Positions 17,523 to 26,490 of a DNA stretch of 64,000 nucleotides are shown here, piece after piece. Made by a program: the position numbers and the translations under genes. Position 1 is the stretch's first letter; each line of letters starts with the position of its first letter. The notes below the pieces were generated by a model that saw only the letters and a list, made by a program, of their open reading frames with translations, had not been told where the DNA came from and made no database searches. The stretch spans positions 434,001 to 498,000 of the forward strand of contig NZ_JAABOQ010000003.1 in NCBI RefSeq assembly GCF_010671565.1, read 5' to 3'. The stretch comes from Spongiivirga citrea. GTDB taxonomy: Bacteria > Bacteroidota > Bacteroidia > Flavobacteriales > Flavobacteriaceae.

Positions 17523-19211
17523 ATGCGCTGGACATTACAAGCTAAACCCTCATCAGAAAAAGTTACTGTTCTTAAAAAATCCCTGGGCGTTGATGAGATT
17601 GTGGCATCGCTTTTGGTGCAGCGCGGCATTGAAACCTATGAAGAAGCCAAGCAGTTTTTTCGCCCAACTTTAGATGATCTTCACGATCCTTTTTTAATGA
17701 AGGATATGCAAAAAGCAGTCGACCGGATTGAAAAGGCAATGACCTCTGGAGAAGCGGTCATGGTTTATGGTGATTATGATGTTGATGGTACTACTTCTGT
17801 TGCATTGGTATCTTCCTATTTACAATCAGTGTACCCAAATGTGACTACCTATATTCCAGATCGATATGATGAAGGTTATGGTGTTTCATATAAAGGTATT
17901 GATTATGCTGATGACAATGGAATTAGCTTAATAATTGCACTAGACTGCGGTATAAAAGCCATTGAAAAAGTGGCGTATGCAAAAGAAAAAGGAATCGATT
18001 TTATCATTTGCGATCATCACAGGCCAGGCGATACCATTCCTGATGCCGTTGCTGTTTTGGATGCTAAGCAAGAAGATTGCAACTATCCATACGATGAGCT
18101 ATGTGGTTGTGGTGTAGGTTTTAAATTGATACAGGGGTTGGCACCATTATTCGAACAAACTATTGAAGATCTAATCCCATATTTAGATTTGGTTGCCACT
18201 GCTATAGGAGCCGATATTGTTCCTATTACCGGCGAAAATCGAGTTTTAGCGCATTTTGGTTTGCAGGTGATTAACTCCAATCCTAGACTAGGCTTTAAAG
18301 CCATTATTAATCAGATTAAAAAAGAAAGACTCACCATTACCGATGTTGTTTTTATTATCGCTCCGCGAATTAATGCCGCTGGTAGAATGAAGCACGGTTT
18401 ACACGCGGTAGAATTATTGACCGAAACCAATATTGAAACGGCAATGGATTATGCTTCTCAAATTGAAACCTATAACACCGACAGACGATCAGCCGATAAA
18501 GAAATTACTGCTCAAGCCTTGTTGCAAATTGAAGAAAATAAGGAACAAGAGAGACTAACTACTGTCGTATATCATGAAACCTGGCATAAAGGAGTTATTG
18601 GTATAGTAGCTTCTAGGTTAACCGAGACCTACTACCGGCCCACTTTGGTATTTACCAAAAGTGGCGATAAGCTGGCCGCTTCAGCAAGATCGGTAAAAGG
18701 GTTTGATGTATACAATGCATTACATGAGTGCTCAGAATACATCGAACAATTTGGCGGACATAAATACGCAGCGGGCCTAACCTTATTGCCAGAACAGTAC
18801 GAAGGTTTTAAAAACAAGTTCGAGGAAGTGGTAAGCAATACGATTGACAAACAGCTACTGACTCCAGAATTGTCAATCATCCAAGAGTTAAAATTAGAGC
18901 ATATCACACCAAAATTCTATCGCATTTTAAAACAGTTTGCACCCTTCGGACCTGGAAATATGACGCCTGTTTTTATGAGTCAACAAGTGCAGGATACCGG
19001 TTATGGTAAATGTGTCGGGGCAGACGAAAGTCATTTAAGACTTACCATGTCGCAAAATCAGTCACAACCTATCGTGGGAATCGGTTTTGGCTTAGGAGAT
19101 AAAAAAGATCTTATAACAAAACGAAAGCCTTTTGATGTTGCTTATACCATTGATGAAAATGAATGGAACGGGAATGTGAGTTTGCAGTTGAAGATTAAGG
19201 ATATTAAGTAA
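17523..19211 (+). CDS. recJ: single-stranded-DNA-specific exonuclease RecJ
   Basis: RecJ is the 5'-3' single-strand exonuclease of recombination and mismatch repair. The DHH phosphoesterase motifs are intact: VYGDYDVDGTTSVAL (motif I, about residues 79-93), LDCGIKA, and the DHH core ICDHHRPGD (about 163-171). The DHHA1 domain shows the glycine-rich FGGHKYAAGLTL (about 415-426), followed by an OB-type C-terminus ending NVSLQLKIKDIK. Length (562 aa) is normal. It is preceded by a short AT-rich spacer with tttggaattt repeats. Confidence 0.95.
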   Translation: MRWTLQAKPSSEKVTVLKKSLGVDEIVASLLVQRGIETYEEAKQFFRPTLDDLHDPFLMKDMQKAVDRIEKAMTSGEAVMVYGDYDVDGTTSVALVSSYLQSVYPNVTTYIPDRYDEGYGVSYKGIDYADDNGISLIIALDCGIKAIEKVAYAKEKGIDFIICDHHRPGDTIPDAVAVLDAKQEDCNYPYDELCGCGVGFKLIQGLAPLFEQTIEDLIPYLDLVATAIGADIVPITGENRVLAHFGLQVINSNPRLGFKAIINQIKKERLTITDVVFIIAPRINAAGRMKHGLHAVELLTETNIETAMDYASQIETYNTDRRSADKEITAQALLQIEENKEQERLTTVVYHETWHKGVIGIVASRLTETYYRPTLVFTKSGDKLAASARSVKGFDVYNALHECSEYIEQFGGHKYAAGLTLLPEQYEGFKNKFEEVVSNTIDKQLLTPELSIIQELKLEHITPKFYRILKQFAPFGPGNMTPVFMSQQVQDTGYGKCVGADESHLRLTMSQNQSQPIVGIGFGLGDKKDLITKRKPFDVAYTIDENEWNGNVSLQLKIKDIK

Positions 19212-19235
19212 ATTCATTACTAGTATATTTATAAA

Positions 19236-21140
19236 ATGAACAGACAGGGCCGTCAACAATTAAATTACGGGGTTTTTCTCCTATTTTTTTTAGTTGTTTC
19301 TTCCGCTCAAGCTCAATTAGGTTTTTGTTCAGGAGATAAAGGCGATCCCATTTTTGAAGAAGACTTCGGAACTGGCATGATAAATGGTCCAGCTCTTCCA
19401 GCAGGTTTTACCACTTACACTTATGTGCCTGCCGCCCCAGAAGATGGCTTTTACACCATTTCGAATAATGTGGGGCAATTAGACTCTTGGCATCTCAATA
19501 CTCCTGATCACACGCCAGATGATACCAACGGAAAGGCATTTATAGTGAATGCAAGTTTTACCGCTGATGAATTTTTTAGAAGACCCATTACCGGCTTATG
19601 TGAAAATACCTTTTATGAATTTTCAGCTTGGCTCATGAATTTGTATGATCGCGATTTTGGTTTCTGTCCGAATAACGGAATCCCAGTGAATGTACGATTT
19701 GAAATATGGGATGAAACAGATACCAATTTGCTAGCTAGCGGAGATACGGGAAATATTGATTCCACTGGTAACCCTGTTTGGGATCAATACGGATTGGTAT
19801 TTCAAACAGCATCAGGCCAAGAAACAGTCATTTTAAAAATGATAAATAATGGTGATGGTGGTTGTGGTAATGACCTTGCTATTGATGATATTGCTTTTGC
19901 TTCTTGCGGAGATACCACAAACATTACGGCAGACATCACCACAGAAAGCGAATTTGTAACCTGCAATGTCAATATTCCTGTTACCGCTACTTTTACCGCT
20001 ACTCCCGATTTTTCAGTTTTTTCAACCCATGTATTTCAATGGCAACAAAGTCTTGACCAAGAGTTGTGGACAGATATCCCCGGAGCAACAACAAATACCT
20101 ATACAGCAAGCGCAGTAGAAACTACCTATTATCGCGTTAACGTTGCGACGGATGTTGTCAATCTTGGTAGTCCGTTTTGTTCATCGGTATCGCAACCATT
20201 CGTTGTTGAAATTATCCCACAACCTGTTGCTCCCGTAAGCAATGGCGATCTAACAATTTGCGAAGACGGGGTAATTACGGGCCTATCTGTAACCGGACAA
20301 GCACGTGAACAAATTAGGTGGTTTGATGCCGCAGCTGGTGGTAACATGTTAGCAACAGGCACAAGCTTCATTCCTACCGAAGCTGGTACTTTTTATGCCG
20401 AAGCATTTGTAAACGGGTCCGGCTGTTCAAGCCCAAATAGAACTGCAGTTGCGCTGGCAATAGAAGACCTACCTGTTTTTGATGTTGATGAAGAACAACT
20501 CAGTATATGCATTGATCAAGAATCGGTGTTGTTAGATGCATTTTTGAATAATGTAAGCTATGTTTGGAGCACAGGTGAAAATACTTCGGCTATTAGTGTT
20601 GATACTCCTGGTGAATATTCTGTTACCGTTACCAATGCCGCACAATGCTCTGCAACGAAGCGTTTTATTGTAACGGGAATAGAGTCTCCTATTTTTAGCG
20701 ATGACAGCTTTTCCGATGTTGATTCTGTAATACTAAAGACAGAAAATGAGGGAGATTTTGAGTATTCTTTAGACGGATCGTTTTACCAAGATTCTAATTT
20801 TTTCCAGTTTGTCCCTGGCGGAGTTTATACCGCCTATGCCAGAAACAAAAATGGGTGTGAAATAACTACCAGAGAATTTCATCATCTTCAAATCCCGAAA
20901 TTTTTCACTCCCAATAATGATGGCTTTCATGATACTTTTAGCATCGGTGGTTTAGATTTTTTCACATCATATAGTGTTTCAATTTTTAATCGGTACGGCA
21001 AGCTTATTAAATCCAGTAATGGTAATTCTTTCGAATGGAATGGGAACTATTTAGGACAACCTCTTCCGGCAGATGATTACTGGTATTATCTTACTATTGA
21101 GGATAGCATCTTCCAGGGACATTTCAGTTTGAAACGCTAA
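19236..21140 (+). CDS. T9SS type B sorting domain-containing surface protein
   Basis: A 634-residue secreted protein. The signal peptide (about 1-27) ends SSAQAQ. Residues 30-225 form a jelly-roll-like domain (PIFEEDFGTG, WHLNTPDHTPDDTNGKAFIVNASF, AIDDIAFASCG) similar to those in flavobacterial adhesins. Next come Ig-like/PKD-type segments with paired cysteines. The last 85 residues are the gliding-motility-associated C-terminal domain: FFTPNNDGFHDTF, IFNRYGKL, WNGNYLGQPLPADDYWYYL. That domain directs export by T9SS and cell-surface attachment. The likely role is adhesion or polymer binding. It starts 25 bases after recJ. Confidence 0.92.
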   Translation: MNRQGRQQLNYGVFLLFFLVVSSAQAQLGFCSGDKGDPIFEEDFGTGMINGPALPAGFTTYTYVPAAPEDGFYTISNNVGQLDSWHLNTPDHTPDDTNGKAFIVNASFTADEFFRRPITGLCENTFYEFSAWLMNLYDRDFGFCPNNGIPVNVRFEIWDETDTNLLASGDTGNIDSTGNPVWDQYGLVFQTASGQETVILKMINNGDGGCGNDLAIDDIAFASCGDTTNITADITTESEFVTCNVNIPVTATFTATPDFSVFSTHVFQWQQSLDQELWTDIPGATTNTYTASAVETTYYRVNVATDVVNLGSPFCSSVSQPFVVEIIPQPVAPVSNGDLTICEDGVITGLSVTGQAREQIRWFDAAAGGNMLATGTSFIPTEAGTFYAEAFVNGSGCSSPNRTAVALAIEDLPVFDVDEEQLSICIDQESVLLDAFLNNVSYVWSTGENTSAISVDTPGEYSVTVTNAAQCSATKRFIVTGIESPIFSDDSFSDVDSVILKTENEGDFEYSLDGSFYQDSNFFQFVPGGVYTAYARNKNGCEITTREFHHLQIPKFFTPNNDGFHDTFSIGGLDFFTSYSVSIFNRYGKLIKSSNGNSFEWNGNYLGQPLPADDYWYYLTIEDSIFQGHFSLKR

Positions 21141-21229
21141 ACTCTTTGGGGAAATGGTTCTTTAATTAAATATTATTTATATTTAGTCTAAATAAAATTA
21201 ATATCTTTATCTCATCAATCATCACTACT

Positions 21230-21580
21230 ATGCAAGAGATTAAAAAGATATATCACAATGACATCGGAATAGGGTTTTATTGGAAAAAAGAGGAGAATTC
21301 CTCTCAAAAGAAAGTACAACTAGTGTTTAGAGATACGGGCTTCTACTTAACCCTTTCTCAATTAAAGGAGTTTTCCTCTATCATAGAACATACCACTAAA
21401 AATGATGCTTGTACGAATTGCCCTCACACCAATTGTAGAAGTATTTTGCTTAAAACACCGGCATCTTTCATAGAACTCGCTGTTAACAAAACTGAGTTAC
21501 ATGGAGTACTTGATTTGGTAAAAGGAGTCCTGTTCAAGATTGAAATGCAACAATTAATGGATGGTATTTGTAAGAACTAA
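21230..21580 (+). CDS. small conserved hypothetical protein with a CxxC-x3-C motif
   Basis: A 116-residue cytoplasmic protein with no signal or membrane segment. The middle carries CTNCPHTNC (about residues 63-71), preceded by a lone H and followed by basic RSILL; the three cysteines could bind a metal. From memory, proteins of this size and shape are widespread in flavobacteria (possibly the DUF6686 group), but I cannot confirm the family. It forms its own transcription unit closed by the terminator at 21585. Confidence 0.7.
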   Translation: MQEIKKIYHNDIGIGFYWKKEENSSQKKVQLVFRDTGFYLTLSQLKEFSSIIEHTTKNDACTNCPHTNCRSILLKTPASFIELAVNKTELHGVLDLVKGVLFKIEMQQLMDGICKN

Positions 21581-21584
21581 ACAT

Positions 21585-21625
21585 AAAAAAACCGCCCCCT
21601 TTTTGAAGTAGTAGGAGCGGTTTTC
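21585..21625. terminator. bidirectional hairpin terminator
   Basis: A-rich tract, stem arms aaaaccgcccc and ggagcggtttt, then T-rich. It separates the convergent genes at 21230 and 21651 and uses the same stem as the terminator after pbpC. Confidence 0.75.
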
Positions 21626-21650
21626 CAAACTAAATAACCAACCAAAATTT

Positions 21651-22595
21651 TTAACTCTTATTCTTATTTCTTTTGACCTTAACTTTCATAGTCTTGTTAA
21701 CGGTCTTTTTACGTTTTTTACTTGTTGTTGCCCCCGTCTTTGATTCTTGTTTTAAGAAAGGTGTATATCCTCTGCCTTTAAACTCATAGATCGTTTCTGA
21801 ATCCGGGTGGTACAATTCGATTGTGTTGTCATTAATAACGTACAATTCGAAGTAGTCATTGCCTAGAAAATCATAATCTAGTGTTAAGGTTTTAATCTTG
21901 GCTTCGCCTGCAATATCAAACACTTCATAAATACCTTCATAATCGTATTGTACGTTGCTTAAAGGTGTACCACTTCTATCTGTAGACGATAAAAAAGTAT
22001 CTCCATTACCATCGCCTAAAAAGGCTAAAAAGTTCTCATCATCAAAATCATTTAAGGCGCCTTCTTCGCTTACAAATGTCTTTTCCCAAGCATTATATTC
22101 TTGTAAGAAATACCGAATATTGTCATAGAATACAAAGTCATAATCAAAGTTGTATTCCTGGTATCCAGTTAAATAATAGCTTGTATTACTTGAGCGATCA
22201 TAGATCTCTATTCTGTTATCACCTCTCTGAAAAATCTCCAGTTTCCAAAGTCCATCAATGTCATGATCGATCTCCACAAATTTGCTATAGGTATCGTAAC
22301 TACCAATATCTATTCCTAAACCGTTACCACGATTTCCGATACCGACTAAGTTGTTGTTGGCATACATTGTATAGTTGTTATCAAAAGAAACCGTAAAGGC
22401 TCTTTGTAAAAATGGCACTTCGCCATTACCTCGTGTCTCGTTTATATTTACATACCATAAATCATATGAAATAAGAAGTTCACCTAAAGTAACATCAGGT
22501 ACAACCACAAAATCGTCATCTTCTATGATAGCAACACATGAGCTAAATAATAAGCTCGTCATTGCAAAAACCGTAAGTAATTTAGCTATCTTCAT
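21651..22595 (-). CDS. hypothetical lipoprotein
   Basis: A 314-residue lipoprotein with signal peptide MKIAKLLTVFAMTSLLFS and lipobox SSC (Cys about 20). The mature protein starts with an acidic patch (EDDD) and is rich in Asp, Asn, Tyr and Phe, with a beta-sheet character suggesting two related halves (LWYVNINETRG and NVQYDYEGIYEVFDI). The last 40 residues are extremely basic (KKRKKTVNKTMKVKVKRNKNK), unusual for a lipoprotein and possibly a nucleic-acid- or LPS-binding tail. No family recognised. Confidence 0.75.
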   Translation of the reverse strand: MKIAKLLTVFAMTSLLFSSCVAIIEDDDFVVVPDVTLGELLISYDLWYVNINETRGNGEVPFLQRAFTVSFDNNYTMYANNNLVGIGNRGNGLGIDIGSYDTYSKFVEIDHDIDGLWKLEIFQRGDNRIEIYDRSSNTSYYLTGYQEYNFDYDFVFYDNIRYFLQEYNAWEKTFVSEEGALNDFDDENFLAFLGDGNGDTFLSSTDRSGTPLSNVQYDYEGIYEVFDIAGEAKIKTLTLDYDFLGNDYFELYVINDNTIELYHPDSETIYEFKGRGYTPFLKQESKTGATTSKKRKKTVNKTMKVKVKRNKNKS

Positions 22596-22669
22596 GATCT
22601 ATTCGTTTTTTGATTTGATAGATGTATTTCAAACAGCATGCCAAAAATATAAGTGTCTAATAATCAATA

Positions 22670-22700
22670 TTTTAAGTTAACTTAGAGTTGCTTAATTTTG
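22670..22700 (+). promoter_or_regulatory. candidate promoter of gpsA
   Basis: TTTT at 22670-22673, a 19-base spacer and a perfect -7 box TAATTTTG at 22693-22700 (consensus TAnnTTTG), 20 bases before the gpsA start. The -33 element is one base off TTTG. Confidence 0.45.
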
Positions 22701-22719
22701 TAAGAATTAAAACTAAAGG

Positions 22720-23715
22720 ATGAGTGATTTTCCTAAAATTGCCGTATTGGGCGGTGGTAGCTGGGCTACTGCAATTGTTAAAATGCTATCAGAAAATTTA
22801 GATGAAATAGGATGGTATATGCGCAGTGTTTATGCTAAAGAACATCTGATTAATGAACAGCATAATCCTAATTATTTAAGCGCCGTCGAGTTTAATACTG
22901 ATAAGCTAAAACTAAGTAATGATATTAATGAGATTGTCGCCTATGCTGATTATCTAATTTTTGCCATTCCTTCTGCGTTCTTGAATGCGGAATTGGAAAA
23001 ATTAACTGAATCATTAGATGATAAAATCATCTTTTCTGCAATTAAAGGTATTGTTCCTGAAACCAGTAAGATTGTGGGGGAACATTTTCACGATATATAC
23101 AATATCCCTTTTGAAAATATTGGGGTTATTACTGGACCTTGTCATGCAGAGGAGGTGGCTTTAGAGCGTTTATCTTACTTAACGATTGCTTGTGATGACG
23201 AGAAAAAAGCAAAAATTATTGCAAATGCTCTAGCAAGTAAATACATTAAAACCAAAGTAACTGAAGATATTATCGGTACAGAATATGCTGCTGTTTTAAA
23301 GAATATATATGCCATTGCCGCAGGGATTGCTCATGGTTTGGGCTATGGCGATAATTTTCAAAGTGTTTTAATGAGTAATGCTATAAGAGAGATGAGTCGG
23401 TTCATTAAAAAAGTGCATAAAATGAAACGAAACATTAATAACTCCGCTTATTTGGGAGACCTTTTGGTAACCGGATACTCCGTTTTTAGTAGAAACCGTT
23501 TGTTCGGTAATATGATCGGAAAAGGCTACACTGTAAAATCGGCGCAAATGGAAATGAATATGATTGCAGAAGGATATTACGCAGTAAAAAGCGCTTATAA
23601 ACTGAATCAAAAAAATGGCGCAGATACTCCAATTATTGATGCGGTAAATGCCATTTTATATCAACATAAAGAACCTAAAAAGGTGTTTAAAAAATTGTCT
23701 CAGAAGTTGGATTGA
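22720..23715 (+). CDS. gpsA: NAD(P)H-dependent glycerol-3-phosphate dehydrogenase
   Basis: Reduces dihydroxyacetone phosphate to sn-glycerol-3-phosphate, the backbone of phospholipids. The Rossmann motif is VLGGGSWATAI (about residues 9-19). The substrate/catalytic region has GPCHAEEVA (about 139) and the lysine-containing EYAAVLKNIYAIAAGIAHGLGYGDN (about 188-212). Length (331 aa) is normal. The last eleven residues, KVFKKLSQKLD, are encoded a second time at 26397-26432 next to the downstream paralogue (see that scar). The present 3' end may be a recombination product. Confidence 0.95.
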   Translation: MSDFPKIAVLGGGSWATAIVKMLSENLDEIGWYMRSVYAKEHLINEQHNPNYLSAVEFNTDKLKLSNDINEIVAYADYLIFAIPSAFLNAELEKLTESLDDKIIFSAIKGIVPETSKIVGEHFHDIYNIPFENIGVITGPCHAEEVALERLSYLTIACDDEKKAKIIANALASKYIKTKVTEDIIGTEYAAVLKNIYAIAAGIAHGLGYGDNFQSVLMSNAIREMSRFIKKVHKMKRNINNSAYLGDLLVTGYSVFSRNRLFGNMIGKGYTVKSAQMEMNMIAEGYYAVKSAYKLNQKNGADTPIIDAVNAILYQHKEPKKVFKKLSQKLD

Positions 23716-23768
23716 CAAATCATCACTTTCCTTCGAGAAGTGAAACAAATTTCAAAAAATTGAATAGA

Positions 23769-26270
23769 ATGCATACTACAACTAATTTAAGGGTACTGTG
23801 CATAATATTATGGCTTTCTTTTTCCCCAAGAATGAGTTCTCAAAATTCATTGCTTACAGAAGACCAAGAAAATCAATTGGTACTATCTGTTTTAGAATAT
23901 GCTGACGAGGTACCAAGCCAGCTGATTTATTTGCAAACGGATAAAGACATTTACGAAACCCAAGAGAATATTTGGTTTCATGCATTGCTTAAAAATGCGC
24001 AAAGTTTAGAATCTGATACTTCCGCTGATGTATTTTTTCTTTTATTAATTAATAGTGAGAATGAAGTAGTTACCAATGCGAAATTTTCTATAAATAATGG
24101 AGTTGCTAAGGGTAATCTTTATATTCAGGATTTCTTAAATTCGGGGGCGTATCACTTGGTAGGCTATACGAAAGAATCTATTAATCGGGATCTCCGATTT
24201 TATAAAACCATTAAGCAACTAGAAATTAAAGAAACTTTAATACCAAAAGTACTGGTATCCTTTAAAGAAGAGGCTAACGAAAATGGTCAACTCCAATTGT
24301 ATTTCGATCTCAAAACTCGATCCGGAGCTGCAGCTACCGATATTAAAATTCGGTTAAAAGGAATAACAAATCTCAAAGAGAAAATACTTACCAGAGCAAC
24401 AACAGATAGTTTAGGTAAAGCTACTCTTGTTGTTGACCCTGAAAAAGTATCTCAGCATAAAAAAGTCGTATATGAACTAATTGGGAAGAAAAACCTTAAA
24501 CAAAGAGCTCCACTTTTCCTAACGTTAGAAAATGACAAAGCACCTGAAATTAGGTTTTACCCAGAATCTGGTTCTCTATTGAATTCGTTAAATCAAAGGG
24601 TTGGATTCAAAGCAATAAAAAAAAGCGGGAAACCTACAGATTTTAAAGGTGTTTTACTAGAAGATGATCTGGTACTAGACACTATTAGCACTAACTTTTA
24701 TGGTATGGGTTCTTTTTGGTTACATCCGAAAAAAGAAAAGCGATATCGCCTTCGATCGTTAAGCAGTGACAACCATTTTTATGAGCTTCCAGTTGTTGAA
24801 AAAACAGGTTTTCTTTTTCAGTTAGACAGTATAGGTGCTAATTATATGAAGTTAGATTTCAGTACTAATGACCTATCTAATTATGGAGGAGAGATTTTTA
24901 TCAGACTACAGTCGAAAGGTTACATATACTGGATGGGAAAGGGAAAGTTAATGAAACAAAAACAGACTTTTTCTATTCCAATAGATAAAGCTCCAACGGG
25001 AATCATTGAATTGACGGTGTTTAATAAACAGCTGGAAAAACTATACACACGACTAATTTATCTGAAAGCAAATCATCATTTATATGTTCATCAACTGAAT
25101 AATTTAGAAAAGTCCTATAAGCCAAAATCGAAGGTTGTTGTGCAACTAAAGGTAAAGGATCATCATGGGTTGCCAAAGAAAGCCAAGCTAAATGTCCGAG
25201 TACTAGATCATTTATATGATAATGTAGTTGATGATCGAAATATGTCATCCTTTTTTCAACTGGAAAGTCAGTTGAAAGATCAAACTTTGAAACCAGGAAT
25301 TTACTTTAGGAATACGACTACAAAGGCTGATTCTCTAAATTTACTATTGCTAAACACAGAAAGAGATTCTTATCTATGGAGTTCTGATACCGCCAGAAAA
25401 CACGGGACATTTAATATTCAAGAAAATGTTGTTGGCAAAGTAATGGTTACATCAAAAACAGGAACTTTAATACCCAGTGGCTCTAGTGAAATTCAACTAT
25501 TTACTACTCGCGGTGTTATTCTTTTTAAAACGAATGAGAAAGGAATGTTTCGAATCACGAAAGAGGTTCTAAATCATTTTAAAGGAGAAACGCTCTTTAT
25601 AAAAACAACCACGCCCAAGGAGATTATACAAATATTGAAAAATGACAATAATATTTTTCAAAATGAGAAAATTGAATTGAGTTTACCGCAGTTTTATACT
25701 CTAAAGAATTTTGAAAAAAACAGCAGTTTGGAAGATCAGATTAGGAGTTTTAACTTGAACAGCATGAACTATCTCGACGAAGTTGTGGTTAAGGCACAAT
25801 ACACCAGTCGCAATAAAAACGCCGTTATTTACGGGGTGTTTATGGGGCGAATTTTTGACTACGTTTGTGTAGAGTATAATATATTAAACTGTACAAATCA
25901 TAAGCAAGGTTATCCACCTGTTGACGGTGAAATTTATTCTGATAACCTTGGAAACCGAAAAGTTTATTATGCTCCAGAGAAGGATAAGGAAGTAACTAGC
26001 AATAACAAGCCTAAAGATTTTGTTGCGATCAACTCTTTTTATCCTGAAAAATCATTTGAAGAAGTCATCTATAAAAACTCGGAAGACCGTCTAGATTTTG
26101 ATAATCGCAAAACCCTGTATTGGGATACCAATATAACGACAGATGATGATGGCAAAGCGACTATTACTTTCTTCACTTCAGATAATCGAGGAGTTTACAA
26201 AGGTTTTGTAGACGTGTATACCGATGATGGGTTATTTGGCGTATATGAGTTTATTATTAATGTTTATTGA
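23769..26270 (+). CDS. MG2-like secreted protein, copy A (tandem paralogue)
   Basis: A large exported protein of 833 residues with a signal peptide (MHTTTNLRVLCIILWLSFSP). The ATG at 23769 is preferred over a TTG at 23712 that would overlap gpsA. The mature N-terminus holds a macroglobulin-MG2-like segment (IYLQTDKDIYETQENIWF), and a second Ig-like domain spans about 130-240. The middle resembles Bacteroidetes proteins linking MG2 and carboxypeptidase-regulatory-like folds. Near 660-670 there is LDEVVVKA, a short match to TonB plug starts, and the end reads DNRGVYKGFVDVYTDDGLFGVYEF. There is no thioester and no beta-barrel. Copy B (26491) keeps the same architecture at about half identity. 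Function unknown; it probably acts in the periplasm or at the surface. Confidence 0.8.
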   Translation: MHTTTNLRVLCIILWLSFSPRMSSQNSLLTEDQENQLVLSVLEYADEVPSQLIYLQTDKDIYETQENIWFHALLKNAQSLESDTSADVFFLLLINSENEVVTNAKFSINNGVAKGNLYIQDFLNSGAYHLVGYTKESINRDLRFYKTIKQLEIKETLIPKVLVSFKEEANENGQLQLYFDLKTRSGAAATDIKIRLKGITNLKEKILTRATTDSLGKATLVVDPEKVSQHKKVVYELIGKKNLKQRAPLFLTLENDKAPEIRFYPESGSLLNSLNQRVGFKAIKKSGKPTDFKGVLLEDDLVLDTISTNFYGMGSFWLHPKKEKRYRLRSLSSDNHFYELPVVEKTGFLFQLDSIGANYMKLDFSTNDLSNYGGEIFIRLQSKGYIYWMGKGKLMKQKQTFSIPIDKAPTGIIELTVFNKQLEKLYTRLIYLKANHHLYVHQLNNLEKSYKPKSKVVVQLKVKDHHGLPKKAKLNVRVLDHLYDNVVDDRNMSSFFQLESQLKDQTLKPGIYFRNTTTKADSLNLLLLNTERDSYLWSSDTARKHGTFNIQENVVGKVMVTSKTGTLIPSGSSEIQLFTTRGVILFKTNEKGMFRITKEVLNHFKGETLFIKTTTPKEIIQILKNDNNIFQNEKIELSLPQFYTLKNFEKNSSLEDQIRSFNLNSMNYLDEVVVKAQYTSRNKNAVIYGVFMGRIFDYVCVEYNILNCTNHKQGYPPVDGEIYSDNLGNRKVYYAPEKDKEVTSNNKPKDFVAINSFYPEKSFEEVIYKNSEDRLDFDNRKTLYWDTNITTDDDGKATITFFTSDNRGVYKGFVDVYTDDGLFGVYEFIINVY

Positions 26271-26282
26271 ATACGTATTGAC

Positions 26283-26393
26283 TTATTGAACCAAAACCCC
26301 TCGAAGTTTCATATTTGGGATATTTTGCAATGCTCTTACGTTGATGGTATTTTTTCTAAAAAGGAATTTCTTGTCATATAGCATTCCATCGGC
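26283..26393 (-). pseudogene. 3' fragment of a relative of the 131-aa gene at 29009
   Basis: Thirty-six codons plus stop encode a C-terminus matching the live protein at 29009-29404 in 32 of 36 positions (changes K/Q, T/N, Q/R and G/D). Thirteen further codons and the stop differ only synonymously. The fragment lies tail to tail after copy A exactly as the live gene lies after copy B. It has no 5' part: the coding sequence stops at the junction with the gpsA fragment at about 26394. It was clearly under protein-level selection until it was truncated. Confidence 0.85.
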
Positions 26394-26396
26394 GAA

Positions 26397-26432
26397 AAGG
26401 TGTTTAAAAAGCTATCTCAAAAATTGGATTAA
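26397..26432 (+). pseudogene. duplicate of the gpsA 3' end
   Basis: Twelve codons reading KVFKKLSQKLD-stop, identical in protein to the end of gpsA (23680-23715). They differ at six bases, all synonymous or in the stop codon (TAA for TGA). Shared sequence begins at aaaaggtg (26395), abutting the fragment of the 131-aa gene. The distance from this stop to the copy B start is close to that from the real gpsA stop to copy A (58 against 53 bases), so the flank moved together with the paralogue. Confidence 0.85.
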
Positions 26433-26490
26433 AATTAACAGCTCCTCAAGCTGTTGTTTAGTATTTTTAGAATGCTAAACTGTGTTTTAT

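Noticed and set aside
23712-23768. TTG start of copy A overlapping gpsA by four bases
   Set aside because: The extra 19 residues are not signal-peptide-like, whereas the ATG at 23769 gives a normal signal peptide and similar spacing to copy B.
26482-26490. GTG start for copy B
   Set aside because: An ATG three codons downstream serves equally well; the GTG adds only three residues.
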